Positions 51,435 through 61,300 of a stretch of DNA of 64,000 nt are shown here, in pieces (within the stretch, counting starts at the first letter, position 1; each line of letters starts with the position of its first letter). The notes below the pieces were generated by a model. The model did no database searches and had not been told where the DNA came from. It saw only the letters and a program-made list of their open reading frames with translations. Origin of the DNA: 2-02-FULL-55-14 sp964581115 (lineage in GTDB: Bacteria; Bacteroidota; Ignavibacteria; UBA10030); NCBI GenBank assembly GCA_964581115.1, contig CAZOMY010000013.1, forward strand, positions 1 to 64,000. Direction: 5' to 3'. Both the position numbers and the translations under genes were made by a program.

Positions 51435-52736
51435 TCAGGCCTTCGTCAGTTCCGGATAGAGCGGGAACCCCGAGCACAGGTTCCTCACCTCGCGACTGAT
51501 CGATTCCAGCGTCGAATCGTCGGTGCGGGCCTGAAGCGCTTTGTCGATCAAGCCGGCGATGGCCTTCATCTCGCCTTCCTTCATTCCCCGCGTCGTCAGG
51601 GCCGGCGTGCCGATCCGGATCCCGCTCGTGATCAGCGGCGACTTGTCATCGAACGGCACGGCGTTCTTATTGACGGTGATGCCAGCACGGTCGAGTGCCT
51701 CCTGCGCCTCTTTTCCCGTGATCCCTTTGTTCCGCAGGTCGATAAGCATCAGGTGATTGTCGGTACCGCCCGAGACGATCTGGTAACCGAGGTCCGTCAT
51801 GGCTGCCGCGAGCGCCTGAGCATTGGAGATGACCTGGGCGGCATAGGTCATGAAGGAGGGCTGAAGGTTCTCGCCGAAGCCAACCGCTTTCGCGGCGATG
51901 ACGTGCATGAGCGGACCGCCCTGCACGCCCGGGATCACCATGGAGTCGAGCAGTTCCGACATCAACTTGGGCCGACCCGACTTGGGCCAGACGAGGCCGA
52001 AGGGGTTCTCGTAGTCCTTTCCCATGAGAATGAGGCCGCCGCGCGGTCCGCGCAGGGTCTTGTGCGTGGTCGAGGTCACGACGTGGCAGTGGGGCACCGG
52101 GTCGTTCAGCAATCGCATGGCGATGAGCCCGGCCGGATGGGCGATGTCGGCGAACAGGAAGGCGCCCACCTCGTCGGCGATGCGGCGAAAGGCCGCGTAG
52201 TCGATGTTGCGCGAGTAAGCGCTGGCCCCGACGGTGATCATTTTGGGTCGCTCGCGGCGCGCGGCATCGGCCACCGCGTCGTAGTCGATCCGTCCCGTCG
52301 TCCGGTCAATGCCGTAGGCGGTGAACTGATAGAGCTGGCCGGAGAAGTTGACGGGCGAGCCGTGCGTCAGGTGGCCGCCGTGCGACAGGTCCATGCCCAT
52401 CACCTTGTCTCCCGGCTTGAGGAAGGTGAAATAGACGGCCATGTTCGCTTGTGAGCCCGAATGCGGCTGGACGTTGGCGTAGGCGGCGCCGAACAGCTTC
52501 TTCGCGCGGTCGCGCGCGAGGTCCTCGGCGACGTCGACAAATTCGCAGCCTCCGTAGTAGCGCCTGCCGGGGTAGCCTTCGGCATATTTGTTGTTCAGGA
52601 CGGTTCCAAGCGCTTCGAGCACGGCCAGGCTGGCGAAATTCTCGGATGCGATCAGTTCCAGCTTTGTATTCTGGCGGTCCAATTCTGCCCGAACGGCGGC
52701 GTAGACCTCGGGATCGTTGTGCGCGAGTTGGGTCAT
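51435..52736 (-). CDS. glyA: Serine hydroxymethyltransferase
   Basis: 433 residues. NKYAEGYPGRRYYGGCEFVD, the PLP-lysine segment TSTTHKTLRGPRGGLIL, and GGTDNHLMLIDLRNKGITG are definitive for SHMT. It interconverts serine and glycine with transfer of a one-carbon unit to tetrahydrofolate. It could help set the serine pool used by serine palmitoyltransferase. Third gene of the leftward rpiB-glyA-tatC-prenyltransferase group, counted from the left; the 75-bp gap to rpiB contains repeat-like GGAGA words. Confidence 0.97.
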   Translation of the reverse strand: MTQLAHNDPEVYAAVRAELDRQNTKLELIASENFASLAVLEALGTVLNNKYAEGYPGRRYYGGCEFVDVAEDLARDRAKKLFGAAYANVQPHSGSQANMAVYFTFLKPGDKVMGMDLSHGGHLTHGSPVNFSGQLYQFTAYGIDRTTGRIDYDAVADAARRERPKMITVGASAYSRNIDYAAFRRIADEVGAFLFADIAHPAGLIAMRLLNDPVPHCHVVTSTTHKTLRGPRGGLILMGKDYENPFGLVWPKSGRPKLMSELLDSMVIPGVQGGPLMHVIAAKAVGFGENLQPSFMTYAAQVISNAQALAAAMTDLGYQIVSGGTDNHLMLIDLRNKGITGKEAQEALDRAGITVNKNAVPFDDKSPLITSGIRIGTPALTTRGMKEGEMKAIAGLIDKALQARTDDSTLESISREVRNLCSGFPLYPELTKA

Positions 52737-52790
52737 GGCGGAAAATGGAGAGTAGAGAATGGAGAATAGAGATGGGAGGATCGTTGTGCG
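52737..52790. repeat. Short purine-rich repeat-like segment between rpiB and glyA
   Basis: On the + strand the segment reads as a series of GGAGA/AGAAT words (GGAGAGTAGAGAATGGAGAA). It resembles the words flanking the four-helix-bundle gene in composition but is not an exact copy. Confidence 0.4.
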
Positions 52791-52811
52791 GGGGTGATAT
52801 GATCCATCAGT

Positions 52812-53258
52812 TCATAGATCCAGTTTCCGCACCCTCCTCATATGTCTCTCGTCGCCGTCAAACTTCGTTGAGAGAAAGATCGACACGATATCCAGGGCCT
52901 GTTCCCATCCCGTCAGGCGCTCGCCGATGCACAGAACGTTTGCGTCGTTGTGCTGTCGGGAAAGGCGGGCGGCGGTGGCCGACTCGCAGACCGCGGCGCG
53001 CACTCCCTTGTGCTTGTTGGCGGCGATCGACATTCCGATGCCCGTTCCGCAGATCAGCACCCCCATGGCCGCCTCACCCGAGCTGACGGCTCGCGCGACG
53101 GCATGTCCCCAATCGGGGTAGTCTGTCGATGAGGCGTCCGTCGGGCCAAGATCGCGGACGTCGTGCCCCTGCGACCGGAGCAATTCAACGATCCGTCGCT
53201 TGTAATCAAACCCGGCGTGATCGCTGCCGATGGCGATGGTCGTGCGGTTTGAGGTCAA
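52812..53258 (-). CDS. rpiB: Ribose-5-phosphate isomerase B
   Basis: 148 residues from a TTG start at 53258. TIAIGSDHAGFDYKRRIVELL, the catalytic-Cys segment VLICGTGIGMSIAANKHKG, and SRQHNDANVLCIGERL identify RpiB. It interconverts ribose-5-phosphate and ribulose-5-phosphate. The frame is open to 53348, but TTG 53258 follows a GGAG site at 7-8 nt on the minus strand and gives the normal short N-terminus before the first strand. Confidence 0.94.
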   Translation of the reverse strand: MTSNRTTIAIGSDHAGFDYKRRIVELLRSQGHDVRDLGPTDASSTDYPDWGHAVARAVSSGEAAMGVLICGTGIGMSIAANKHKGVRAAVCESATAARLSRQHNDANVLCIGERLTGWEQALDIVSIFLSTKFDGDERHMRRVRKLDL

Positions 53259-53534
53259 GGATGGCTCCAGAGAAAGCAGAGGGAAAATAATCCACGAATG
53301 AACACGAAGACAACGATGAAAAAGCAAGTGTGAAGAAGCAAACGGCAAGAAAAATGCAAACGGAAAGGAGCAAAGAGCGATCGCGGGATCTGCACCCTTG
53401 AAGAGTCTCTTCTGTCGAGATGAGATGAACTTCCGTTGCTAAACCAACGCCCGATTCGCCGGTGAGTCTCGACTTGCTCCTTTCTTCTTATCCTCTTTCT
53501 TGCCCTTTGCCTTTTCTCACTTGCCTTTTCGCCC
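53259..53534. repeat. 276-bp AT-richer intergenic segment with mirrored repeat arms
   Basis: No gene is supported. The left half (53270-53385) is purine-rich with GAAGCAAACGGCAAG and CGGAAAGGAGCAAAG words; the right half (53470-53534) carries the complementary kind (TTGCTCCTTTCTTC, TTGCCCTTTGCC). The halves could pair imperfectly as a long hairpin. The word CCACGAATGAACACGAAG also occurs here. Confidence 0.5.
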
Positions 53535-54755
53535 TCAATCTTCTTCGAAGTTGACGAACATCAACTCGCTGGCCGAGAATCCGACAGAGATCTGCAGGTA
53601 CGTATCGCGTTGAAGGCCTCTCTCGGTCGTTCCGCGAATGCCCGCCTGCACGCCGAGGTTCATCCGTGCATCAGGTCCGATCGGAACCGAGATGCCGGCT
53701 GTACCGAACAGGTCGTCGATCCCAATGCCGTTGAGTTGTACGTAGGTTTGCGTGTATCCACCCCCGAAACGGTAACCGATGCGCTGCCAAAAAGAGACAT
53801 CGCCCGTGCGGGGAAGAAACTCCACACCGGCCGAGAGTCGGAGGGCATTCCTCAGACCCGGTTGCGCACGGCCGAACGCCTCCGCATCCGACCATCCTTC
53901 ATAGAGGATGTCCGCGATGACGTTGGCACGGGTGCCGATCTTGGCGGCGGCGCCGAATCCAAGCCGAAGAGGGAACGTCGCTTCACCGTTGGCCTGCAGG
54001 ACCGTGTCGATGGCGAGGAATACGTCGTTCTGTTCGACGTCAGCCACGGTAGGCAACGCGGCCGTGAACGCGAACGTCACGGGAAGGCCGAGCCAGCGCT
54101 CGTCGAGGTCGACGGCGGTCCCGACCGTGAACTGAACGCCCTGGTGGTAGGTTGACCGCTCGATCTCCTCGTCGACGAAAGACTCATCGACCAGGTCGAT
54201 CGTGGTGAACTGCCGGAGGCGACCATAGAGATAATCGACGCCGACGCCGACGTGGACCGACGGAAGGATCGTCCCCGAGAGGTCCAACCCGATCGACGAA
54301 AGACCGCCCCGTCCGAAGAAGCTTTGCGTGGAGGGTACGTCGGCCGTCAGGTCTTTGCGACGGATCGAGTAGCCGACCCGGCTCACGGGTCCGGTGCTGA
54401 GAGCAAGCGTCACGCCATGTTCGACGTCGATCGGGAATCCGACCGCGACGGCCTGAAGTCCTCCCATGCCGTAGACCGAATTGCCTCCGCTTTGCTCCGA
54501 CCAAAATGAGGAATAGCCGAAGCTGGCGTCGAAGCGCGTTCGGAGCAGTCCGCCGTTCGCCGCTGGATTGGCCAGATTGATGAAGCCCTCTCCTCGGAGC
54601 GCCGATCCGCCTCCGCCCATGGCCCAGGTGCGGGAGCTTCCGAACCAGAGCAGATCGCCGATGCCGTACCGCGAGTAGACCGGTCCACCGGCCGACAGGG
54701 CGGAGGTGAAGAGCAGGAGAAGGGCGCCGAGCGCCGTTGCGCGCTGACGGATCAT
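53535..54755 (-). CDS. Predicted outer-membrane barrel protein (Bacteroidota type)
   Basis: 406 residues. Signal peptide (MIRQRATALGALLLLFTSALSA), then VYSRYGIGDLLWFGSSRTWAMGGGGSALRGEGFINLANPA, a pattern common at the start of Bacteroidota FadL/PorV-like barrels, and many amphipathic strands up to the end. No specific transport role can be assigned. ATG 54755 overlaps the stop of the upstream lipoprotein gene (ATGA), so it is the last gene of the glgA operon. Confidence 0.78.
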   Translation of the reverse strand: MIRQRATALGALLLLFTSALSAGGPVYSRYGIGDLLWFGSSRTWAMGGGGSALRGEGFINLANPAANGGLLRTRFDASFGYSSFWSEQSGGNSVYGMGGLQAVAVGFPIDVEHGVTLALSTGPVSRVGYSIRRKDLTADVPSTQSFFGRGGLSSIGLDLSGTILPSVHVGVGVDYLYGRLRQFTTIDLVDESFVDEEIERSTYHQGVQFTVGTAVDLDERWLGLPVTFAFTAALPTVADVEQNDVFLAIDTVLQANGEATFPLRLGFGAAAKIGTRANVIADILYEGWSDAEAFGRAQPGLRNALRLSAGVEFLPRTGDVSFWQRIGYRFGGGYTQTYVQLNGIGIDDLFGTAGISVPIGPDARMNLGVQAGIRGTTERGLQRDTYLQISVGFSASELMFVNFEED

Positions 54756-55969
54756 CGGCGGCCTCCGTATGTGGCGATCGCCTTGCTGTAGGTCAGGATG
54801 AGACGGGGCCGGATCTGGAGTGCCGCGCTCGCGCCGTGCAAGACGAATCGGTCGAAGTTCATGTTCTCCCGGTAGGCAGCCAGCATGACCGTCGCGGGCG
54901 TGGTCGTCTGAAGCCATTGCTGCGCAAAAGCCGGCAGTCGAAAGGCGTACATCGGCATGCCGTTCAGGGTGGTCCGGTCGCTGACGACCGCAGAGGCCTT
55001 GAGGGGCGCTGCATTCGCATCGACAAAGATGGCCAGCAGGGAATCGGGTGCGGCGACGATGTTTGACGCCGCAGAGTCGAGCGTGATCTCGAGGACCGCA
55101 TTGCCCACCGAGACCGGTCGGGGGAATGCGCTCACATCGAACGTCACCAGACCCCGATACGCCACTCCCGACTGCACGTACACCTTCGAGGGATCGAGCA
55201 CGAGGTCGCCGGAGGGAAGGTCGGCCACGTAGCGCGACGTTCCGGTCGAGAAGACGGCCGAATTGCTAATGCCGTTCCTGCGGTAGGACACCCGCAATCG
55301 CGGACGCGTGCCCGCGTCAAGATGCAGGAAGGAACCGTATCCCTGCACGAGGCCGTTCGCCGACCCGCGCAGGAAAACGCCGAGGTTCGTGACGCCGGAG
55401 TCGACGACGGTGGTGAACCACTGCCGCACGAGGGCCGTGTCCAGTGGGTACGAGACGGAGCCCGGAACGGTGTCGACGACCCCGGTACCCACGCCGGGAG
55501 GAAGGGGGGCGCTTTCGACGTACAACCCGGAAGCCCGCACCGAGTCGTAGCTCAGCGAATCGCCGAACCATGGTCTGAGGGGACGGTGCATCGTGAACGC
55601 CGGCGTGAGCAACGAATCGCCGACAAAAGAGGTCCGGACCAGAATGAGGTCGGCGGCCTCGATGCTGACGCCGGTCAGCGTGTCGGGAAACTGCTCAAAG
55701 CGGACGAAGCTTCCCGCGACGAGCGTCTGCACTCCGCCGACGAAAAGCTGCTGAGGATACCAGACGGCCACCTCGGCATCGCCGCGCGCGGTCAGGGGGA
55801 TCGCCCTTGTCGTTCCGCCGGCCTGCGCTGTTACTGTATCGACGATGAACAGGGGGAGGTCGCCGGCCGGAAGGACGCCGACGCCGACGTCTGAGGGATC
55901 TTCGGCACAGCCCGGCCAGAGCGTAAGGAGCAGGACGGCAAACGACAGAAACAACCGGTGAAAGTTCAT
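54752..55969 (-). CDS. DUF4270-like lipoprotein
   Basis: 405 residues. Signal MNFHRLFLSFAVLLLTLWPGC ends in a lipobox-like WPGC with a lipidated cysteine. The following CAEDPSDVGVGVLPAGDLPLFIVDTVT resembles the start of DUF4270 proteins, and repeated segments (RQWFTTVVDSGVTNLGVFLRG, GTRPRLRVSYR) suggest stacked beta-sandwich domains. In many Bacteroidota a DUF4270 lipoprotein gene lies directly after glycogen synthase, as it nearly does here with gmhB between. Function unknown. Confidence 0.72.
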   Translation of the reverse strand: MNFHRLFLSFAVLLLTLWPGCAEDPSDVGVGVLPAGDLPLFIVDTVTAQAGGTTRAIPLTARGDAEVAVWYPQQLFVGGVQTLVAGSFVRFEQFPDTLTGVSIEAADLILVRTSFVGDSLLTPAFTMHRPLRPWFGDSLSYDSVRASGLYVESAPLPPGVGTGVVDTVPGSVSYPLDTALVRQWFTTVVDSGVTNLGVFLRGSANGLVQGYGSFLHLDAGTRPRLRVSYRRNGISNSAVFSTGTSRYVADLPSGDLVLDPSKVYVQSGVAYRGLVTFDVSAFPRPVSVGNAVLEITLDSAASNIVAAPDSLLAIFVDANAAPLKASAVVSDRTTLNGMPMYAFRLPAFAQQWLQTTTPATVMLAAYRENMNFDRFVLHGASAALQIRPRLILTYSKAIATYGGRR

Positions 55970-55973
55970 AGAC

Positions 55974-56555
55974 TCAACGATGGTGAACGTGATGCCGAAT
56001 GTAGGACCAGGCAGCGTAGAGGTCGGCGGCGACGTGATCAACGGTGAGACGTTGCAGGCACTCTTCACGTTCCGTCACGCCATATCCGGTCAGGACCAGC
56101 ACGGTACGGCATCCGGCACTGCGCCCGGCCTCCATGTCAACGCATCGGTCGCCGACGACAAAGGACGACGCGAGGTCGATGCCCAGCCGTTCTGCCGACC
56201 GGGTCAGCATGCCCGTGGCCGGTTTTCGACAATCGCACTCCACGTTGTACGGCGGGCGTCCGGCGGTCGGGTGGTGCGGGCAGTACTCAATGGCGTCGAC
56301 CCGGGCCCCCTCGTCGGCAAGCAGGGCCTGCAGCCGGTCGTGGATGACGCCCAGATCGCGTTCCGTCAGGATCCCCCGCGCCACGCCCGATTGGTTCGTC
56401 ATCACGACGACGGGGAGGCGTGCTTCGTTCGCCTCGCGGATCGCGCGGGCGGCGCCGGGCAGCAGGCGCAGTTCTTCGGGCGAGCGGAGAAAATCGACCT
56501 CGGTATTGATGGTGCCGTCGCGGTCGAGGAACAGCCCGGGGCGGAGTGGCTTCAC
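55974..56555 (-). CDS. gmhB: HAD-family histidinol-phosphate/heptose-bisphosphate phosphatase, GmhB-like
   Basis: 193 residues. HAD motif I is FLDRDGTIN (D11, D13), motif II lies in VVMTNQSGVARG, and the zinc-binding loop typical of GmhB appears as CPHHPTAGRPPYNVECDCRKP. It probably removes the 7-phosphate of D-glycero-beta-D-manno-heptose 1,7-bisphosphate for LPS heptose synthesis; the histidinol-phosphatase family is very close. Spaced 4-5 bp from its neighbours in the glgA operon. Confidence 0.88.
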   Translation of the reverse strand: MKPLRPGLFLDRDGTINTEVDFLRSPEELRLLPGAARAIREANEARLPVVVMTNQSGVARGILTERDLGVIHDRLQALLADEGARVDAIEYCPHHPTAGRPPYNVECDCRKPATGMLTRSAERLGIDLASSFVVGDRCVDMEAGRSAGCRTVLVLTGYGVTEREECLQRLTVDHVAADLYAAWSYIRHHVHHR

Positions 56556-56559
56556 AACG

Positions 56560-58041
56560 TTACGGCTTCAGGATGTCGCGATAGAGGGCGATGTACTTCT
56601 TGGCCGAATGCTCCCAGGAGAAATCCATGGCCATGCCGTTGCGCATCAGCTTCTTCCATTCCTCAGGCTTCTGGTAGACCGCGACCGCTCGCTGGATCGT
56701 CTTGAGCAGCTCGCGATGGTCGTACGACTCGAATTTGAACCCCGTCCCCTTGCCGCCGGGCTGATGGTCCTCGACCGTGTCGTCGAGGCCGCCCGTCGCG
56801 CGGACGATGGGAACGGTGCCGTAGCGCATACTGTACATCTGGTTCAGTCCGCAGGGCTCGTAGCGCGACGGCATGAGGAACATGTCGCTCCCGGCCTCGA
56901 TCATGTGGGCGAGCTCTTCGTCGAACCCGAAAACGAGGGCGATCTGCTTCGGATGCTTCTTGTGGAGCTTCTCAAACTTGGCCTCGGTCTCTTTGTCGCC
57001 GGAGGCCAGCATCACGAAATGCACGCCCAGTTTCAGGATATCTTCGAGTGCTTCGAGAACAAGGTCGAAGCCCTTTTGGTCGACGAGCCGAGTGATGGCT
57101 CCGATGACGGGGCGGGCCGGGTCGTACTCCATGTTGAACCGCTTCAGGAGGGCCCTCTTGTTTTCGACCTTGGCTTCGATCGACTTGGCGTCGTACTTCC
57201 GGAAGATGAAATCGTCGTTCGACGGGTCCCAGGCGAGGGGGTCGATGCCGTTCAGGAGGCCGCGCAGGTCCTTCTTGCGATGGGCAAGAAGTCCCTCGAG
57301 TCCGGCGCCGAATTCGCTCGACTCGCAGATCTCTCGGGCGTACTTTTCGCTGACGGTCGTGATGGTGTCGGCGAAGGAAAGCGCCGTCTTCAAGAAATTG
57401 AACTTCCCGTATGCCTCGGCGCCATTGTGATGGAACAGGTCGTCCGGCAGGCCGGATTTCTTGAACGATTCAGGAGGAAATGCCCCCTGGTAGGCCATGT
57501 TATGGATCGTGAAGACGGTGCGAATGTTCTTGAAGAACGGGTCGTGCTTATAGATCGTCTTCATCATGACCGGGATGAGACCGGTCTGCCAGTCGTTGCA
57601 GTGGATGACCTCGGGCTGCCAGCCGAGCCGCTTCAGGGTCTCGAGAACGCCGCGGGCGAAGAAGATGAACCGCTCGTCGTTGTCCTTATAGTCCTTCTTG
57701 GTCGCCGGGTTCTGGTAGACGCCTTCGCGTCCGAAGTATGCTTCGTTGTCGAGAAAATAGACCTGCACCTTCTCCTTCAGGTTCATGATGAAGGAGGACT
57801 TCACATTCCCGTAGTGGACCACGTCGCCCACGGGGATGGGGATGTCCTTCAGACGAATGATATCGTGCAGGCGGAACCGGCGCTCGCTGATGAATCGGTA
57901 CCGCGGCATCATGATGCGGATCTCGTGGCCGAGGTCTTTGATGGCGCGCGGCAAGGCGCTCGAGACGTCGGCGAGGCCGCCGGTCTTTGCGAACGGTTCG
58001 ACTTCGCTTGAGACAAAGAGGATGTTCAACGGTTTGGACAT
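56560..58041 (-). CDS. glgA: Glycogen synthase (ADP- or UDP-glucose type, GT5)
   Basis: 493 residues. The nucleotide-sugar site K-T-G-G-L appears at K19 (VEPFAKTGGLADVSSALP), and LMPSRYEPCGLNQMYSMRYG and VRATGGLDDTVED lie in the C-terminal half. It adds glucose to the end of an alpha-1,4-glucan. The frame is open to 58122, but ATG 58041 gives the correct N-terminus; a promoter lies 33-61 nt upstream. It is the first gene of a four-gene leftward operon with gmhB and two envelope proteins. Confidence 0.95.
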   Translation of the reverse strand: MSKPLNILFVSSEVEPFAKTGGLADVSSALPRAIKDLGHEIRIMMPRYRFISERRFRLHDIIRLKDIPIPVGDVVHYGNVKSSFIMNLKEKVQVYFLDNEAYFGREGVYQNPATKKDYKDNDERFIFFARGVLETLKRLGWQPEVIHCNDWQTGLIPVMMKTIYKHDPFFKNIRTVFTIHNMAYQGAFPPESFKKSGLPDDLFHHNGAEAYGKFNFLKTALSFADTITTVSEKYAREICESSEFGAGLEGLLAHRKKDLRGLLNGIDPLAWDPSNDDFIFRKYDAKSIEAKVENKRALLKRFNMEYDPARPVIGAITRLVDQKGFDLVLEALEDILKLGVHFVMLASGDKETEAKFEKLHKKHPKQIALVFGFDEELAHMIEAGSDMFLMPSRYEPCGLNQMYSMRYGTVPIVRATGGLDDTVEDHQPGGKGTGFKFESYDHRELLKTIQRAVAVYQKPEEWKKLMRNGMAMDFSWEHSAKKYIALYRDILKP

Positions 58042-58073
58042 TGTCCGGCGGAAAAATGTGCGCTCAAGGTCAT

Positions 58074-58102
58074 AAAATAGCGAAAACTGGGACGAGAGGC
58101 AA
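58074..58102 (-). promoter_or_regulatory. Promoter for the glgA operon
   Basis: On the minus strand TTGCCT (58102-58097), 17-nt spacer, TATTTT (58079-58074), 33 nt before ATG 58041. Confidence 0.72.
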
Positions 58103-58137
58103 TCAACGTGAGCGTCGCACACGTCACGTTCGCCGTC

Positions 58138-58166
58138 TTGACAATGCTGGCCGCGATGCGTACCTT
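58138..58166 (+). promoter_or_regulatory. Promoter of the porU leader transcript
   Basis: TTGACA (58138-58143), 17-nt spacer, TACCTT (58161-58166). This is the best -35 box in the window. Transcription would begin near 58173, about 163 nt before the porU start. Confidence 0.65.
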
Positions 58167-58172
58167 GTCAAC

Positions 58173-58335
58173 ACACACATCAAGAGACCGACGCAAGTAT
58201 CGACGATTGATAAAGGTTCGTTCCCGTTGACGGTTGCTTTCGACGGGTGATCTCGCAGTCCTTAACGGCCTTTATCTGTCGACAGCTTTGCGTTCCTGCA
58301 AGCCGGACGGATGACCGTTCCGGCTTCTTTCGTTC
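58173..58335 (+). ncRNA. Candidate structured leader or small RNA upstream of porU
   Basis: The predicted transcript can fold into three parts. CGAC-gatt-GATAAAGG (58201-58216) pairs with CCTTTATC-t-GTCG (58269-58281), enclosing an 8-bp hairpin CCCGTTGA/TCGACGGG (58223-58230 with 58240-58247, one T-G pair). A terminator-like hairpin follows at 58300-58326. No known riboswitch class is recognised. It may be a cis-acting attenuator of porU or a separate small RNA. Confidence 0.5.
58300..58334 (+). terminator. Terminator-like hairpin directly before the porU start
   Basis: AAGCCGGA (58300-58307) pairs with TCCGGCTT (58319-58326), 11-nt loop, followed by CTTTCGTT. ATG 58336 follows at once, so the hairpin lies in the leader and would reduce or control transcription into porU. 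Confidence 0.65.
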
Positions 58336-61300
58336 ATGCCCCGCTCCCTCGTCCATATCCTTCTGCTCGCGCTCGCCGCGTCGGCGTCGGCACAGGTTCA
58401 TTCAGATGCTCGCGTCGTCTTTGAGACCGCGAGCGTCGCCGAGATCCTGCTGTCGGCAAGCGCACAGGATGGAGATACCGTCGCAGCGATGTCGCTCGTC
58501 GGCGGCGAACGCCTCGTGTCCTTCTCGGACGGACGGCGGGCCGTGGTGCGCCGATTCGCTCTCACCCTCCCGACCGTTCGGGTCGCTGTCAGCTCCGAGG
58601 TGCGCCGCTCGCGTTCGGTCTTGCTGGCGGGGGAAACGGGCGGCGGCGTGTCGACGGACATGACGGCGCCGTTCGACGCTCGCGTCGTCGACGTCGCATC
58701 GCGTGAAGGGTTCTTCGCCGCCACGCTCGAGGCCGTCGTCGCCTTGGTCGACGAGCGGGGTACGGCCGCAACGCTCATTCAGGAGCGCTCCGTCCGGTTG
58801 GAACATGACGCACGTCCTCCCAGACTCGCCTCCATTCTCGGTACGCCTTCCGACCCGGCTCCGTCGCGATCGATGCGACCCCTCGAGCCGTCGGGTGCGG
58901 CCGCAGGCCAGGAATGGTATCGCATGGAGATCGCTGAGACCGGCCTGTACCGCATCGACCGGACGATGCTTCGGTCGGCCGGCATCGCCTCGGAACTGCT
59001 CGGCGACATCAAGCGCTTGCGGCTCTTCGGTCTGCCGGGGACGCCCATTCCGGAATCGCTTTTGGAGCCGCGGCCTGCCGGGTTGCAGGAGATCCCCCGG
59101 CTCATCCAGGACTCGAACGGCAATGGCGTCCTTGATGACGGCGACGCGGTCATCTTCTACGGCCGCTCGGTGCGCGATTGGCGCTACGAGCCGACCACGC
59201 GGACCTTCCAGCACACCATCAATCCCTACACGGAAAAGAATGTCGTCCTTATGACGTTCGACCCGATGGCCTTTGGCCGCGACATGGATTCGGTCATGTC
59301 GTCGCCCGGTCCGGGTGTGCCGGTGACGGACGCCGTCGGCCGCATCGCGGTGGACCAGGACCGGATCAACTTCGTGAGCTCGGGCCGCCGGTGGGTGGGG
59401 GAGCCGTTCGATCAGAACGACCCGACATCGGTGTTCATCAACTCACTTCCGGGCCTGGTACCGTCGACCACGGTGAACTACCGAGCCGTCTTCTTCTCGC
59501 GTTCGGGCACGGTCGATACATTCCGCGTGGCCGTGAATGATGTGCCTGTGCTGGGGCCTGTTCTGATGTACACGTCGGACATCTCCTCCATCGACCAGAT
59601 TTCGAATTATGCGTACGAGTCGCCCGTTCAAAGCTTCTCGTACGCCGGTCCGCTGCCCGACCAGCGGAGCGTGCTCAAATTCACGTTTGGCGCACGCAAC
59701 AGCAGCGCAAAAGGATGGCTCGATTGGTTCGAGATCTTCTATCGACGGTCGCTCCATGCGGTCGGCGACCGCTTGCTCTTTCCCGGTCCCGACACGACGG
59801 CGCTCTTGGAGTATACGGTGCGCGATCTTTCGTCACGGTCGACGGTCGTCTTCGACGTGACCGACCATGCGAACGTCCGCCGCGTGGCCGGCGTGGAGTT
59901 CGACCTGGCGGATGCCTCGGTGTGCCGGTTCCGGCTGCCGCAGACGGCGGGTTCGGTGCGCGAGTTGGCGGTGGTCGGACCGAACGGATTTCTGACGCCG
60001 CCGGCCCCCGTCAAGATCGCCGCACCTTCGTTGCGGGGGTTCTCCGGTCAGGCGCGGTTTCTGATCATCGCACCGAAGGAGTTCATGGAGGAGGCCGAGC
60101 GTTTACGAGCCCATCGCGAGCAGAGGGATTCGCTACGGACGCTGGTCGTCGACATCGCCGACATCTACCACGAGTTCGGGGGCGGCATGCCCGACCCGAT
60201 GGCGGTCAGGGATTTTCTGGCGTTTGCACGATCGAACTATGCCGGCCCGGTGCGGTACGTGCTCTTCTTCGGCAGCGGGCACTTCGACTATCGCAACCTC
60301 AGTACGTCGGTCCGCAACTGGGTGCCGCCGTATGAGACGGCCGAATCGAACACGCAGATCATGTCGTACGCGAGCGACGACTACTTCGCACGGCTCGACT
60401 TCGGGAGCGCGCGCATCTCGCTCGCCATCGGCCGCCTGCCCGGACGCAATGTGACGGAGATGCGGTCGCTCGTCGACAAGATCATCCGGTACGAGACGGG
60501 ATCTCCTCTCGACCCCTGGCGCAATCGGATCACCTTCATCGCCGATGACGGCCAGACCTCCACCACGTTCGAAGGAAGCCTCCACACCGGACAGACCGAG
60601 GCGCTGGCCCGGTCGTACACGCCGACCTCGTTCGAACAACGCAAGGTCTACCTTGTTGAGTATCCCACGGTCAACACGGCCTCCGGACGTCGTAAGCCGG
60701 CGGCGAACGATGCGATCATTGAAGCGTACAACCGGGGGACGCTGATCATGAACTTCACGGGGCACGGGAACCCGCGTCTCTGGACGCACGAGGCCGTGTT
60801 CACGCGTGAGGGGAGCCTGCCCCGACTGACGAATCGCGACCGACTGACATTCTTGGTTGCCGCCACATGCAACTTCGCGCAGTGGGACAACCCAGCCGAG
60901 CAAAGCGCGGGCGAGATGCTGCTGACCATGCCCGACGGCGGAGCGATCGGCGTCGTCACGGCCACGCGGTCGGTCTATTCCTTCGACAACTTCGAGCTGA
61001 ATGCCGAATTCTACCGTCAACTGTTTCTTCGCGACGCCACGGGCGCTCCCCTCCGGGTGGGCGATGCGTTCTTTGCGATGAAGCAGATCCGGACCGACCC
61101 GAACGACCAAAAATACCACCTGCTGGCCGACCCGACGCTCCGGCTGCTGCAGCCGGTCGGGCAGGCGCGCATCGACTCGGTCAACGGCGTCTCGACCACC
61201 AGCGTCTCGGTCGTTCCGTCGCTCGGGCGCATCGTCGTCAAGGGATCGGTGCGCGACGGTTTGGGAGGCCTTCGGCCGGATTTTTCGGGACGCGGCATCC

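Noticed and set aside
58144..58230. A 28-codon reading frame upstream of porU
   Set aside because: Its ATG lies between the -35 and -10 boxes of the predicted promoter, so it would not be on the transcript.
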